From Stichopus chloronotus (Eukaryota; Echinodermata; Holothuroidea; Aspidochirotida; Stichopodidae), in NCBI GenBank assembly GCA_021234535.1, contig CM037841.1:10622825-10686824 (forward strand): DNA of 64,000 bases, written 5' to 3'. The notes under the pieces were generated by a model that saw only the letters and a list, made by a program, of their open reading frames with translations, searched no databases and had not been told where the DNA came from. Positions 13,596 to 25,900 of this stretch are shown here, in pieces. A program made the translations under genes and the position numbers. How positions within the stretch are numbered: the stretch's first letter is position 1; each line of letters begins with the position of its first letter.

Positions 13596-15884
13596 TTATT
13601 CCTTTTAAATCCTGCTAGGATATGAACTGCCAGGCCAATATTTCTTCAGCAAGAGCATCGAATGCAACAGTTATGAAACTCTGATCTTGAGGTAAATAAA
13701 ATGAGAGCAAGTTACCCCTTCAGTCCTCTAAATTATGCTAAAGTGAGAGGCAGCTTCTCCCTTGTGGTCTTCGGAAATCAGCTGGCTGAATTTCCCGCCA
13801 CATCCCTCCGGTGATTTCTAAACATAGATATTTGGACAAAAATTTCATTTCACACCAGCAGCTTCTTAACTTTCTCGACGACGACGCTCTACAGAGCTTT
13901 GAAGAGAAAACCTACAAGCAGAGAAGAGGTTTATTTGTTACGTAGAGACATGCCAACAGTGGTACCGAGCAGACTCATTTTCCTGGTCTGACTTAGACGG
14001 ATTAAGGATGCTGCGGAGGGTGAAGAAGACAGGAATTCAATAAGTGGCTGTCGTCTTTTGTAGGCTGATAGCCAGCTATGAACATTAAGATCATTCTCAG
14101 AAAGATTTGATGTTAAGTGGCATGTATTCAGCTACTAGCTTTCAAGGAATTCTAATTGCGGCCGAGGAAGGTAATCACCTGTCAAAGCATTGGCTTCAAA
14201 GTAATGATGATTCTGTCAAAGTGACTGAGACAACATAATTTCTCTACAAAACCTGGTAACATAACAGTGCATCTTAATTGAGGTACCACTCAATGATTCA
14301 GGGCTCATACTTGTCTAGAATGATGCTGCTTTAGTTTGTATAAATTTAGGTAACTTAGCCTTTTCAACGAAAAGGCAGAAATTTAGCAAAGACAGAAAAA
14401 GTATCACTGACTGAAGAATGCAAATTATTCATGTAACTGAACTTTGAAAATAACACATCAATCTTCCCATGCAATGCAACTTGGACAATGTAATCCCTAA
14501 CATTGCAGAACATTATAAGACCATAAAATTAGAGATTTTTTTGAAAGAGGTACAGTAGCTTGCAGTACAAGCAAAGTTGGGACTTAAGTATCTGTATCAA
14601 TATTGGTTAAAGGAGTTCCCCATAACTCACTGGCATGGATATTTATTGTGACTACTCTTCACCAACTGTAGTCACCAAGCTCAAACTAAAGCACACAAAC
14701 TGACAGAAGTTGAAGTATGCACATCGAATGTGGAAGCGAATGTCAGAGCTTCCATTAGGTTTTTCCTCTCAGGGGTCCTTTTAATAGGAACCATGCATAT
14801 TTTTAGGGGGGTCCCAGTTCAAAAACAGGGGAGCCCTAATCTTCAGACTAAACAAAGAGATCAGAAGGGATGATAAGAGGAATGGAGTTTGGTAGCTTTG
14901 TTTATTGATGTTTTAACACTGCAGAATCACAGCTAGTAGAACTTTGCAACAGCGATATAACAAAAGTTACCCATTATCCCTACTGTGATACAATCATGTA
15001 TGTAATTAGCCAAGAAAAAAAAAAGAAGAACATTTTAGACAATTGACCATCATTTTAACAATAACCACCTGGCATAATGTGTAAGCAATTGTCTTTTTCT
15101 TTTCCTTCTACTTTCTGATTCAACCATCCATGTTGAAATAACAAAACAACACATGATGACTATATAGCAAAACGCAACAATTCCATTCATTGCTTGAAAT
15201 ATTCGGGACTGCATGGAGGCTATACAGGGCAGTCATTCACAAGAACAAAATAAAATTTTCCTGGAATGGACTTATTGCGACCTTTGTGATTGTTTAATAG
15301 TTGCGCTTGACATGTGGTGTTCAAGAAACAGTATCTGACATTTGCAATTGTAAATCAAACAAGAACCCCTTCCAAGATCACTCTGTGAACCTTTTGACCA
15401 ATCAGCATCAGTGACTGTGCACCTCGTACGTTGCCTTATCAGTGCCGTCTTACGTCATACAGATACACATACAGTAAACAGTAGTTACACAGCAGTGCAA
15501 ACTTTTCATCGCATCGATTTTGCACATAGGTTTGAACATGCTAGAAAGAACGGGTGTTTATGTTAACACAGAAATAATTTCTAGCAGCAGTGGTACTGCT
15601 GTCAGATACCTTTAAAATTGCTATTACATCCAAACGGTAGGAGTAAATGTTTACATACTGTTTCAACATTTTCAAAACATATCATTTTGGCATATCTCTT
15701 ACCTCCAGGTTTATCTTGCTTTTATTGATTGCAGTAGAGAGCATACATACATGGTTTTCTAAATGGTCCTACAGTAAGAGTGTGCATTTGTCATGTCCTG
15801 ATCTTTACCCATTGCATACGACGAGCATCCCCGTCTTGTAATGTATGCGTGGAGCTAGCTTTGTAAGATCGTCACCTGTGTACG
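13596..15884. other. No gene recognised
   Basis: Plain sequence; 14625-14670 (ACTCACTGGCATGGATATTT) may be a weak fourth copy of the dispersed repeat at 24260/36090/37905. A G-rich transposon-like scrap (AGGGGGGTCCC) lies near 14800. Confidence 0.5.
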
Positions 15885-16205
15885 AAGAACAATCTCTAGC
15901 CCTACTATCTGTTCTCTAATTCCCCAGGGCTGTTATATATGTCTTTGTACTATAAGGTTGAGCAAGTATGGGGAAACCAAAAGTGTTCCAGAACATGCTG
16001 CGCTACTTTGAATTTATTGCTGCACAGACTACAAAGGTTCATTTGCTTTCAGAATTTCAATTCTGCGATGGTCCCCTCTATTTAAAATAGGCAGACTTCT
16101 CGATTAAACGAGCTTTGCAGAGTTTAAATTTCGAGTCACGTAATGCCAGAATATGAGGGATAGGAAAGGTTTCTGCATGGGGACAAGTGATTTAGAAAGA
16201 ACCCT
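15885..16205. repeat. Diverged interspersed repeat, copy 1
   Basis: It aligns over about 320 bp, same strand, with 52055-52415. Shared points in order are CTAATTCCCCAGG/CTAATGCCCCAGG, GTTGAGCAAGTA/GTTGATCAAGTA, AAGTGTTC, TTTCAGAATTTCA/TTTCTGATTTCAG, CCCTCTATTTAAA/CCCTCTACTTTAA and ATGAGGGATAGGAAAGG/ATGAGGAAAAGAAAGGG. No terminal repeats recognised; type unknown. Confidence 0.6.
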
Positions 16206-19200
16206 TTAAAGCCCTAAAAAGGAGATAAAGCAGTCATCCAATCACCTGAAAACGAGCAAAAATCACAATGGGCAACCAAAACCGTTCTTTCTGGTTGTCT
16301 GACAGACAAGTAAACTATCTGAAATTAGGGTCCACCCTATAAAATTGACAGTGGTTTGTTGGTTTTGTCCCTCTTTTACACCAACAAAAGAATAATAATC
16401 ATCTAAGTGGTATGCTCCATAAAAAAGGTAAAATCTTTCTACCCAAAACAAAATTATTATTGGATCTTCAGGCTCTTCTGTCACTCAAACACACTCGAAA
16501 ATTGCCTTGACACTACTCACAGAACTGCAGCAGATGCGCACATATCAACAGGCTAGTATTATGTGTAAGAGCAACCCTTACGCTATACTGCTCACATGGA
16601 ACAAGCAGTAGTACGTAGTCTGCTAAGCAACTCACACAAAACCAGCTTAGCCCAAGCTGTTGGTCAGATTGACTTGCAATCGTAACAAACTTTAAATTTC
16701 AAATGAGTGAAGCAAACATTGAGGCTGTTGCACCTTTAAGGGTACATTAAAAATTTCAGAATATCTAGGGAGACACTCTACCCCAGAAAGAGTACTCGAT
16801 CATTTTATCGCCCTGTTCTTGGGTTTGTTGGTTTTCTTCTGTACGATCACCTAACTTGGTGTCGCCTAACTATAGGTCTATGTCCTATCCCTTTTACTTG
16901 TATCCACATACAATAGGATCATTACTGCCACACAGTGTCTAGGCTTACCTACTTTCCTGTGTTTGTACAGCTTCAATATCCCATGGCAAGTGCATGAAAA
17001 AGATATTTGCCTTCATTCTGATGTCAACTAGAATTAAAACACTAAGTACCGAGCATCGACCATTAAGGTCGACACCGTGCTGTATGCACACACATGCTGT
17101 ATGGTAGCATACAGTATAGGATATGACCTACTAACGTAATAACATTTGCGCATTGTGCCACTCCGTACTTTTGTGCACTGCAGAGGCTGGTTGTTCTATC
17201 GTGTGGCCTTACCTACAGGAACAATGATGTACAATGTGTATAAGTTCATCTAGAAACGTTGACTTATAAATGCCACAGACTATTAGGAATATGGAGCAGT
17301 CTATTTTATTACTGAGTGCACATAAAAAAAATTTACAGGAATGGTAATTAAACAAACCTACACTAAAATAAAGCCGGTTAATTAAAATAATTAAGTATCA
17401 GGTTAAATTACCTACAAGAACAAATGCTACAACCACAAAGTTTAAGTGTTATAATAACAGCATTGTTTGTGTATTTATTTGCATCAATACGGGTAGTAAT
17501 GGGAAATTTTAAGAAGTTCTTTGGCTTGTCTCTTTGTTCCTTCTTCAGACAATAAAAACAAGTTTTGCACAACCAAGTCTGGAAGAAAAGTTGATGAAGA
17601 TGATGACAACATATTTTCTTTTAAGTGCCTACAGTGAACTATTTTTCCAGTGTTACGTTGAAATTTGAAAAAACAATTTTGCCACCAATGCAAGTTAAGA
17701 GTACTTTCAAATGTTAGCGTAGATGTACACCAAAGACAAACATCCATCCTAAAGTTGCCAAGTTCACACACTACTGTATGTGCACGCAAGTAAATTTTAG
17801 AATATATTCCAATAGGCCAACATTTGTGAAGCCAATGTTGTAAAGTTGTAAATGCCATAACATCTGGTTGACATAAAACACAACATACTTTGGGAGAAAA
17901 TGCTGTACATGAGCAGCTGAAAGAAGATAAATGATGCTTCTCAAAGATGGTAACATTTCCACTTGATCGACAGCCTGTCTGGAATGGGTTACCATGTATA
18001 CATGTTTTTCCAGTTTAGCAGCAGTCAGCTTACAACCATGACCCTCATCTCCTCAGAAAAATGATATCAAGCAGTAAGTAATGATTCCTGGTAATGAGCA
18101 TAGAACGTTTCTTTTTATAACAGCCAGGTACCTGGCTTTCAGCACCACTGAACTTAAGCAGTTTCTTTTAGATTACATATCATCGAAGTTTCACACACTG
18201 TGTGTTTAGCATGCCTCCTTCTGATGACATACTCCACTCCTTTAAGAGCACATGCAAAGACAGACTATCACCAGGGATTTGCTCTTTTACATTTTATGAC
18301 ATTCGACGAGAGAAAAGAAGAAATAGACAAGAGAAGTCTGAGGAGCACAACTGACTTTCTAAAACCATCAGAACACATCAATCTATGCAGTTCCATTTTA
18401 TATTTTGGACTCACATGGTGCCGAAAACAACAAGACCCTAAAATGATTTGCACAGGAAGTTAACAATACTATAAGGAACTTTCCTACCAAAAAAAAAAAC
18501 TCACTTAGCTTAAACTTTGGGAAATAAAAAAAAAAGTAGTAATAATAAATAGAGACCTTCAATCAATTCTCTTTCATTTCAAAGTATTGGCAGCATATCC
18601 CTCCCCAATTCTCATGACAGATGCTACACCATCGGTATTGCAACTGCATCGTTTAATCAATAAACTTTGTGACGAAGAGTCTCGCTAGAACACAAGAGCC
18701 ATAGCCATCTAATTTATCTAGTAAGTGGAAAGTTAAATTGATTTCTTTCTGCCTTCTGTCAAAGCCAGTGTGTGTATACACAAACATGTTAGCTATATAT
18801 GTCTCAGACAGAACATGATGAAACAAAAATAGCAGTCAGGAAAAACGAAAAAAGGATGACATTGCCTGATGCATGCTGCCAGTAAAATATGACTCTCACT
18901 GTCCACCCTCCTAGCTTGCCGAAGTATAAGTAAAGAAAAGAAGAACCCTTTTTTGGGTTTATGTGGTACTTGTATTGTTTTGTCAAGTATGAATGGCAAA
19001 TGAAATGTGAACGAAAGTGAAACAAGTTTCACGTTCTGATAAAATAGAAAAAACGGAAAACTTATCTCATGTATACCAGATCTAGCTTTAATATTTTGTT
19101 GAGCATGTTGGGTATTTCTTTTTTTGCTTTTTCTTTCCCTCTTGTTTTGTAAAGTTCCATCGATGCTTCAGTGGATTTGGCACATTATAAGTCTTATTAT

Positions 19201-19363
19201 TATAACTATATTATTCTGAGTTGGTTTAAATTGAAAATATTCTACATTTTCTATTCTTCATAAATATATTTGGTATTCTTTGCCTAGACCTGATTTGTCT
19301 CAATGACCTAACAAACTTTTGTTTGAAAATTCAGCGGAATTGTCTGAAAAGTCGTAATAACTT
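16206..19363. other. No gene recognised
   Basis: AT-rich, no repeats found. The minus frames at 17484-17858 (124 codons) and 17771-17995 have no domain and are within what chance gives in 64 kb of AT-rich DNA. Confidence 0.55.
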
Positions 19364-19367
19364 TTAA

Positions 19368-19612
19368 AGGCCATTCTCTTTCAACAACCCAACCTACATT
19401 TTTGGCAAGGGATAAGCAAAATTCTCAACTGGTTCTGCTTTTTGATTAACAGTGCATTATTCAGAAGATGCTGAGTGGTTCACATTACACAGCATACACA
19501 GGGGCCATACATTTTGATTACACATGTGGAGTTTACGACAGGCTGTGGGAGGGGCTAGAAGGAAGTGGTTGGGAGAATTAGAACTGTCTGGGGCGTGAGT
19601 TGATCACTACCT
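19368..19612. mobile_element. TTAA-flanked MITE, copy 1
   Basis: A 245-bp element flanked by TTAA at 19364-19367 and 19613-19616. It begins AGGCCATTCTC and is clearly related along its length to 41094-41347. Shared blocks include AGCAAAATTCTCAACTGGTT near the left and AACTGTCTGGGG near the right. TTAA target duplications are typical of piggyBac and Kolobok transposons. No coding sequence. Confidence 0.6.
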
Positions 19613-19616
19613 TTAA

Positions 19617-21523
19617 AGCACTATCAGTTGGTGACTTACATAATAGTGCTTATTAGTTTGGCTACAAAAAGTACATTTTAGTAGTTGTATGGCAACAGGT
19701 TAGCAGCACCTACTGAGTGATGTACAGGACCTCTTTCATACAGTTTAATTGGCTCCCATGCTCTTATAACGGAATGGTCTGACCTTTAAAGACATTGAAC
19801 AAATAAGAGTTTGCTGAAGTGGTCACCCAATGAGAACATGCTATGTAGCAAGAGAATTAAACCTTTCAGATTATGCCAACTGATCAGCAGCAGTCATTGC
19901 AGATGACCAACGAAGCATACAACGATGTACTTAACCTGCATTGATTCTTACAATGCATTCAGCATCTGTTTGTACAAGCTCCCTCCATGGGAGAGCTGGA
20001 CTGGTGTGTCCCAACTTGCACCAGGTGTAGCTCAGGGTGTGTGTGTAGCTTGAACGGCAGCACACATATCGCCGTTACTGGTTTACACTAAAGCATTTCA
20101 TTACTGATCATTGGGATACATACCTTTTGAAGTGTCAGACACTGACTGGATGAGGATGAGGAGGAGGAGGGGGGGGGGATTCATGCAATCTTCAATCATG
20201 TTTTCTCTCACATTAAAGTAAAACTGTTAAATCAATCAACTCAGATGATTGATATTTGGCTGAGATTTCAAGTTAGAGATATTGAAAAATATCTGAAGGA
20301 AAACATGATGAGCATGATTCTGGTTTCAGCGCCATTTTGGATTCAGCGCCATTTTGGATTCAGCTCTAGAGTACTATTTGAGCGACTACATTGCATAACT
20401 TCAAAATAAGCGACAAAGAAATGTTCCAGTTCGTTTTTGCAATAGATCATATTTGAAGCCGTATCTTGACAAGCTTGAAAGAAAATGGACAGAAAAAACA
20501 TTAAAAAAAAAAAAACATTATTAGGGTGTATTCAGAGGATGTCTACATGTGACAATATCTATACACATATCTTGCATTTCAAACAACTGCAGCTGAACAG
20601 AACTACAGCATAACTACACATATAACAATCATACAGGTCTCAAACCATGACACAAAGTCTGTACTCTAACAACAGTAGATCCTTTTCAGCTTATCTTATA
20701 TATGATACACTACAGTATGCTGTATGCCATGGCCCACCTTGTTTTGGCCTATGTTCATGAACAATCAGTCATGTGGGCCAAAGCGTGATTATTAAACAGA
20801 AAATGCAGTCACTGCAATTTTTATAAATATAGTCACCATCGTAATTCTTGGATAGCTCTTTTGTGTGAAATGTCAATATTTCTATTTCTGGATTGCTAAC
20901 TCTATGCAGGTTATTTGTTTAATTTGAATACACAGTAATATGAAATACCCTAAAAGACACTTGCAAGGTATAAATGAGGCATTTTGTATTAGATAATTAG
21001 CTGATGCTCCAGAATAAAGTTGGGGTGACTGCTTACTCCCTTTGAACTGGTCACTGCAAGCATGGTATGGATGGTACTGTATCTCCCTTGTGTGTGAGCT
21101 GCCCACATATCTGCTTATATTGCACCAGACAATAAACTAGCCACAGATCTGAACTTCGTATCCTTTGGCAGTGATAAAACTATAGCTTTTCACTGTACTT
21201 ACAGACAGGAGATGCCACGTCACCACCGCAAAATGCATGAAAAAGAAACAGAACTGTTGACAACCTTCACCTCTTGATAAGTTTAGTCACTGAAACTGAT
21301 GTAACAACTGAAATCTTTAGATGTGAGAATGAGTATGATATATCAACTGATCTAGAGATACCAAAACCTTCTGCCGGCATATCAAAAACAAATTAAAAAC
21401 AGGTGCACAAGAAAACAACACAGGACAATGAAGTTTGAACTGATTGTAGGGTGTCAAAGGACAAGTGGTCTTGGTTTTAAGCTCTAACAGCAAAATCCAA
21501 CCATTTAACAACTGGACTGGAGG
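19617..21523. other. No gene recognised
   Basis: Contains a short GAGGAGGAGG then G run at 20150-20179, the 17-bp duplication at 20325 and an A run at 20502. Otherwise unremarkable. Confidence 0.55.
20325..20358. repeat. 17-bp tandem duplication
   Basis: TTCAGCGCCATTTTGGA is present twice back to back, followed by a partial third TTCAGC. Confidence 0.9.
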
Positions 21524-21531
21524 GTGACGAC

Positions 21532-22496
21532 CAGAGTTGTAATGACTCGAGTTGTAATGAGTCATTGAATCGGACTCGAGTCAACTCGAGTAGCCTGTTT
21601 TAATGACTCGACTTGGACTCAAGCCACCAGCAGAAATGACTTGACTTAAACTCGAGTCATAACAACAATGACTCGACTTGGATTCAAGTCAGTGATCGGA
21701 TTGACTTAACTCAAATGATCACCATTCTCTTTGCTCTCTGTACACTAATTCAGATCTGAATGACTGCATTTTCCCTTTGAAAGAAAAAAATTTCTGATTT
21801 TCTGGGAATGAATTGCTCAGAACAGTAGTGTGGTCACCTTTCATGCTTTTGATGAAAGATGTGGTCAATGTGTTTATCCATGCATTACTTTTACTTGGAT
21901 ACTTTTGCAGTCAGTTGTCAACAGTACAGTCAGATCTGATTGAGAGCATGCACTTTTTTCTGTGTAGCCGCTATTTATTAGGGGTTCACGACCGATTGGC
22001 ACTGTTTTTCTTGGAAGGGGGAGGAGGGGTTAAAATAGGTGTACCACCAATTCCTGAACAAACTTAGTCTGCTTGAAACAAATCACATCTTAGCAATTAC
22101 TTAACCCATGTCAAAACCAGTCCGGTCCTTACTGTGCAAAGAAAGTTTAAACTTAAGTAAAGACATTGCCATAAAGGTGTTCATGCACGCTTACATGGTA
22201 CAATTTCAAATTTTTTCTGGATCAGCTCAAATTTGAAATTTCGCTGCTTTATACTCCTGCTTTAACATTTTGCGAATTGGTCAATAACTTTTTTTGACTC
22301 AAAACTGACTTGATCAGTGACAACTACTGACTCGAAATGACTTGTCCAATTATTTTTGACTTAACTTTATTTGACTCAGATGGAGCACTGGCTCGACTTG
22401 ACAACTAGTAGTGCTGACTCGACTTGACTCAATCTGTTAAGTGGACGACTCAACTTGACTTGTGACTCAAGCTCCAGTTGGCTTGTTACAACTCTG
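21532..22496. mobile_element. hAT-like non-autonomous transposon with dense GACTCGA/GACTTGA motifs
   Basis: Terminal inverted repeats read CAGAGTTGTAA at 21532 and TTACAACTCTG ending at 22496. Flanking octamers GTGACGAC (21524-21531) and GTGACAAA (22497-22504) match at 6 of 8 bases, consistent with a degraded 8-bp hAT duplication. The ~190 bp inside the left end and ~200 bp inside the right end are crowded with GACTCGA, GACTTGA and their complements, as expected for subterminal transposase-binding repeats. The central part is ordinary AT-rich DNA; no transposase is recognisable, and the short open frame at 21813-22067 has no domain I know. Confidence 0.65.
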
Positions 22497-23110
22497 GTGA
22501 CAAAAAGGCAGCAAGCATATATCAAGCTTACATATCTTGTAATTTACATCAGCTGACATAAAACGTTAGTCAGCACACTGACTGTCAAAACTGGCCTTTT
22601 CTGTTTTTCAGTTTTTTTAGCTGCAACAACTCAACTTCTCTTTAATTTGAAAGGTCAAAAATGCATTGTTGTAGAGTAGACCACTACTATATAGTCCATT
22701 AAATTATATGCAGTAGTTCACTATTGTGCATTTTGAAATAAACAGCTCCAACCAGCAACCTTTAAATGAGTGACTGGTACTACAGACAGTCTGATTTTAC
22801 CAAATTGTTTGGAGATCAGCTGCAGTAGGACGGTAATGACTTTCCATACTACAATACTACTATCCTGACAAAGAGTTGTCCTTGAACTTAACCAAGATTT
22901 AGTAACTTTGCAGCATTATCTAATGTAAATCAGTGCAATCATTGAAACTTCAGTCTAAGTACAAAAACTTGTTGTAGTTGAACTTCTTTCCATTCCATTA
23001 AACATATAATCCACTTGCAAAGTTGCGAACACATCTTTTGTTTACAAATAGCATGCTTTGTTTGAATCTGTTACATGTTCTTGCCACACTCTCTCTAGAT
23101 ACTGAAGGTC

Positions 23111-23329
23111 GAGCTGTGCAAACTCCCCGAGTCAGTCAAGTCAGGGAGTTGCTAGAGAAACACTGGCAACTTCAATTGTGCAATCTCTTACAAGCAGGTT
23201 GGGCAAGTAGTGCAGTCCTCCTGTGTTTAAGTTGTGCATTTTCCCAGCCTGGTTCCATCAAGTTGTGCAATTCTCTCTTGGTTAGTCCAAGTGTTGTGTT
23301 ATTAAGCGAGGTAAGTCAAGCTGTGCAGT
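23111..23329. repeat. Degenerate minisatellite (CAAGTTGTGCAAT theme), block 1
   Basis: Loose ~30-34 bp units around TCAAGTTGTGCAATTCTC and GGTTAGTCCAAG. The same theme returns at 23736-23920 after about 400 bp of unrelated DNA. The 128-codon open frame over this block owes its length to the repeat. Confidence 0.6.
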
Positions 23330-23735
23330 TTCCAATGTTTAATTCATCGACTCCTAACATCGGAATCGCAAAATTTTTTCTCATTCCTGTTGGGTACCCG
23401 GATACCTAACCAAAGCAGCAGGTTTCAAGTTAACATTGATATTTCCACAGTGCTATACATCACATTTGTGGGGAGGGATCTTACTAGCACAATACATAGA
23501 CATACCTGCCTACACCCACTCATGAATAGGATAACCTATTTTCCCCAAGAACAAGAAGAATATTTTATTTTGAGCTAGTCAGTATTTGCTGCTTATGGTT
23601 GACGAAATTCGGAAATCTGACACAGTGTGTTCACAGAGCAGTTGAGTTGTTTTTCATTTATGAAGGAATCAGGTAGTAATTCTGGATCCGGGTCACCGTA
23701 ATAAAATACTGTGCAGGTACCTGAGAAAACGATGG

Positions 23736-23920
23736 CTGGTCAATTTGAGCAATCTTGCTGGGTTAGTCAAGTTGTCTATCTTCGCAGGTTAATCAAGTTG
23801 TACAATGTAGCCAGGTTAGTCAAGTACAGTAGTGTAATCTCCCTGGCTTAGCCAAGCTGTACAATCTCAGCAGATTAACCAAGTTGTGAAATCTCCCTTG
23901 GTTAGTTATGTTGTGCCAAT
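23736..23920. repeat. Degenerate minisatellite (GGTTAGTCAAGTTGT theme), block 2
   Basis: Six to seven units of 26-31 bp, each GGTTAGTCAAGTTGT followed by ACAATCTCCC-like text. More regular than block 1 at 23111-23329 and clearly the same family. Confidence 0.75.
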
Positions 23921-24036
23921 ATCCACTGTCTGAGAATGTAGTGTATAGTGTAAAAGACTGAAATAGAGATAATTTCCTCTTATCAAAATCTGCCAAAACT
24001 CTGTATTAATTGCTGGGCAGCTTCATTAAGGTAATG

Positions 24037-24750
24037 CAGGGGGTGGCCAATCTTTTGGATCAAGAGGTCATATTGCCACCCTTGAACTTGATGGGGTGGG
24101 GAGCCACAGGGGCTACAGACCAGCCCTACATTTAATACGGTATAAAGAGAAGGACAAATGCATGCAGATAGAATACATACTGTAAATAAATATTATCCTA
24201 TACTATCTGTACTGTGAAAAAACAAATGTCACCATCACAAAATGTGTAGGAAGAACTTAATCCCCAAAACTCAATGGTGTGGGTATTCATGAGTGACTAT
24301 ACTTACAGTATGTCTAATGCTCCCACTCATAATGAATTGTCTAATAAGTCCTATGACACCTGGAGTAAATTGTTCTAAAACAGTGCCCATGTTCTACATT
24401 GGTCTTATTGAATTTTCACTCATATATAAAAAATGCATCAATTTGAACGAAGTACATGCAGAAGTGAAGAGTGCACGCAGACATGTCAAAGACAAGACTG
24501 CCAAAAATAAAACAAAAATGAAAAACTGCTACATTGGCATGTATGTGTAGTGAGTGTACAAGATTTGACAACATATTAAAGTTACCACAAGCTTATATAT
24601 GGATAACATCTTTATTAACTTTCCTATTTCTTTTGTTTATTTTTCTTGTTTTCTTTCATTTTCAATTTTGTTCAAAAGGGTGTTAAAGAGTTATGCGATG
24701 CCTCTCCACAGGTCGCACTTGGCCCATGGGCCATAGGTCAGCAACCCCTG
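24037..24750. mobile_element. hAT-like non-autonomous transposon
   Basis: The left end CAGGGGGTGGCCAATCTTTT and the right end, which on the minus strand reads CAGGGGTTGCTGACCTATGG, resemble the common hAT/Charlie terminus CAGGGGTCGGCAACC. Flanking octamers AGGTAATG (24029-24036) and ATGTAATG (24751-24758) match 7 of 8. The right subterminal GGCCCATGGGCC is also typical of this group. The interior holds one copy of a dispersed repeat (24260-24395) found again near 36.1 and 37.9 kb. No transposase remnant recognised. Confidence 0.65.
24260..24395. repeat. Dispersed repeat (CTCACTGGTGTGGGTATT), copy A
   Basis: ACTCAATGGTGTGGGTATTC, ATGAGTGACTATACTTAC, then CTAATGCTCCCAC and later TAAGTCCTATGAC and AACAGTGCCCAT. 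It aligns with copies at 36090 and 37905 in the same orientation. It lies inside the hAT-like element 24037-24750. Confidence 0.6.
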
Positions 24751-25290
24751 ATGTAATGTATAGCACAATTGGCATCAACCAATAGTGAATGAAACAACAC
24801 AGAGTATGAAGTAATCTTCCAGGATAGCAATACAGTATAGCAACTTCAAAGGAATTCTCCACCAACAAGGAAAAGCTATAATAAGGAGCTATGATCTACG
24901 TGGATCACAACATATATACATATATAATTTATAAAATCAATTGTCGTGACTGTAATTCTATAATTTGCATCCTAGAAACAAGTAAAAGGCTCACAGACTA
25001 GATTTAAAGGACATCTCATGAATCTTTTGGTAGTCAAAATTGGGTCATCTATCAGCACTGTAGATGGAACAATCACTCTCTACCACAGTTCTTCCTCGAT
25101 TGTAGTATTCTTGGCAACTAGTCTAAATTCTACAGGCGAAAAATAGGGGAGAGCCTAACAATCAAGGCAAGCAGATCATCCCCCAACAATAACATTGCCA
25201 GCCATCCACTGAATTCACTGAATTCAATTGCAGACCCTTCGACAATTCCCTTTATTAACTCTTTCCTTGTAATACCATACCCCTTTCCCA

Positions 25291-25440
25291 GGAGGAATAA
25301 CCACAAGGGAGGGTTACTGTAACTGAGGAGGAATTCTCCAGGTTGGTAATGTTTGGGTGGGGATTGGCCAAGGTGTGTTGTCTGAGGGGGAATTTTCCAG
25401 GCGAAAAGTGTCTGAGAGGAAGGTTGCAACGAGGCACAGT
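25291..25440. repeat. Degenerate ~30-bp repeat (GAGGAATTCTCCAGG theme)
   Basis: Three or four weak units: GAGGAATTCTCCAGGTTGG, GGGATTGGCCAAGG, GGGAATTTTCCAGGCG, each followed by a GTGT/GTCTGAG part. Divergence is high. Confidence 0.4.
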
Positions 25441-25539
25441 ACCAGTAATGATCTCATGATGGTTTTTCCCCTGTCTAGAATCGTAATCATAACAATAATA
25501 GTACACTTAATGTGCTAAGTGTCAAAGACCTATGTTTAC

Positions 25540-25900
25540 AAACACTATCAAAAAAAAAAAAGAATGGGAGCATAAGACGTATGGAAATGAAAATGAGACA
25601 ATGGTGGCAACAAAAAATACACAAACAATTAAAAGAGAAAAATAAAATAATACCAACATTCTGTTGGAACGCAAAAAACATTCCAAGTGAAAAATAATAA
25701 GACAGCTATTAACAGATGAAATAAGGAAAAAATCACACAAAGCAGACTTAAATTACCACCAGAAAAAACAACGAAACAATAAAAAGAGAACAACAAAATA
25801 CGATGAGAAAAATGAGTGCAAAAGTGTCCAGCATATGACCACAACAGAATGTGACAGCAAATCTGAAACTTGAAAACCAAATCCCTTCCAAGTAGATGAG
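25540..25900. repeat. A-rich, strand-asymmetric low-complexity segment
   Basis: The plus strand is dominated by A with few T over ~350 bp, starting with a run of 12 A. Overlapping minus-strand open frames (Phe/Leu/Ile-rich) reflect the composition rather than membrane proteins. Confidence 0.6.

Noticed and set aside
17484..17858. 124-codon minus-strand frame
   Set aside because: No motif or family resemblance; not distinguishable from chance without homology or transcript data.
23023..23409. 128-codon plus-strand frame
   Set aside because: Covers minisatellite block 1; translation is repeat-driven, with no domain or signal.
25487..25880. Hydrophobic minus-strand frames suggesting membrane proteins
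   Set aside because: Product of an A-rich plus strand; Phe/Leu/Ile content follows composition.
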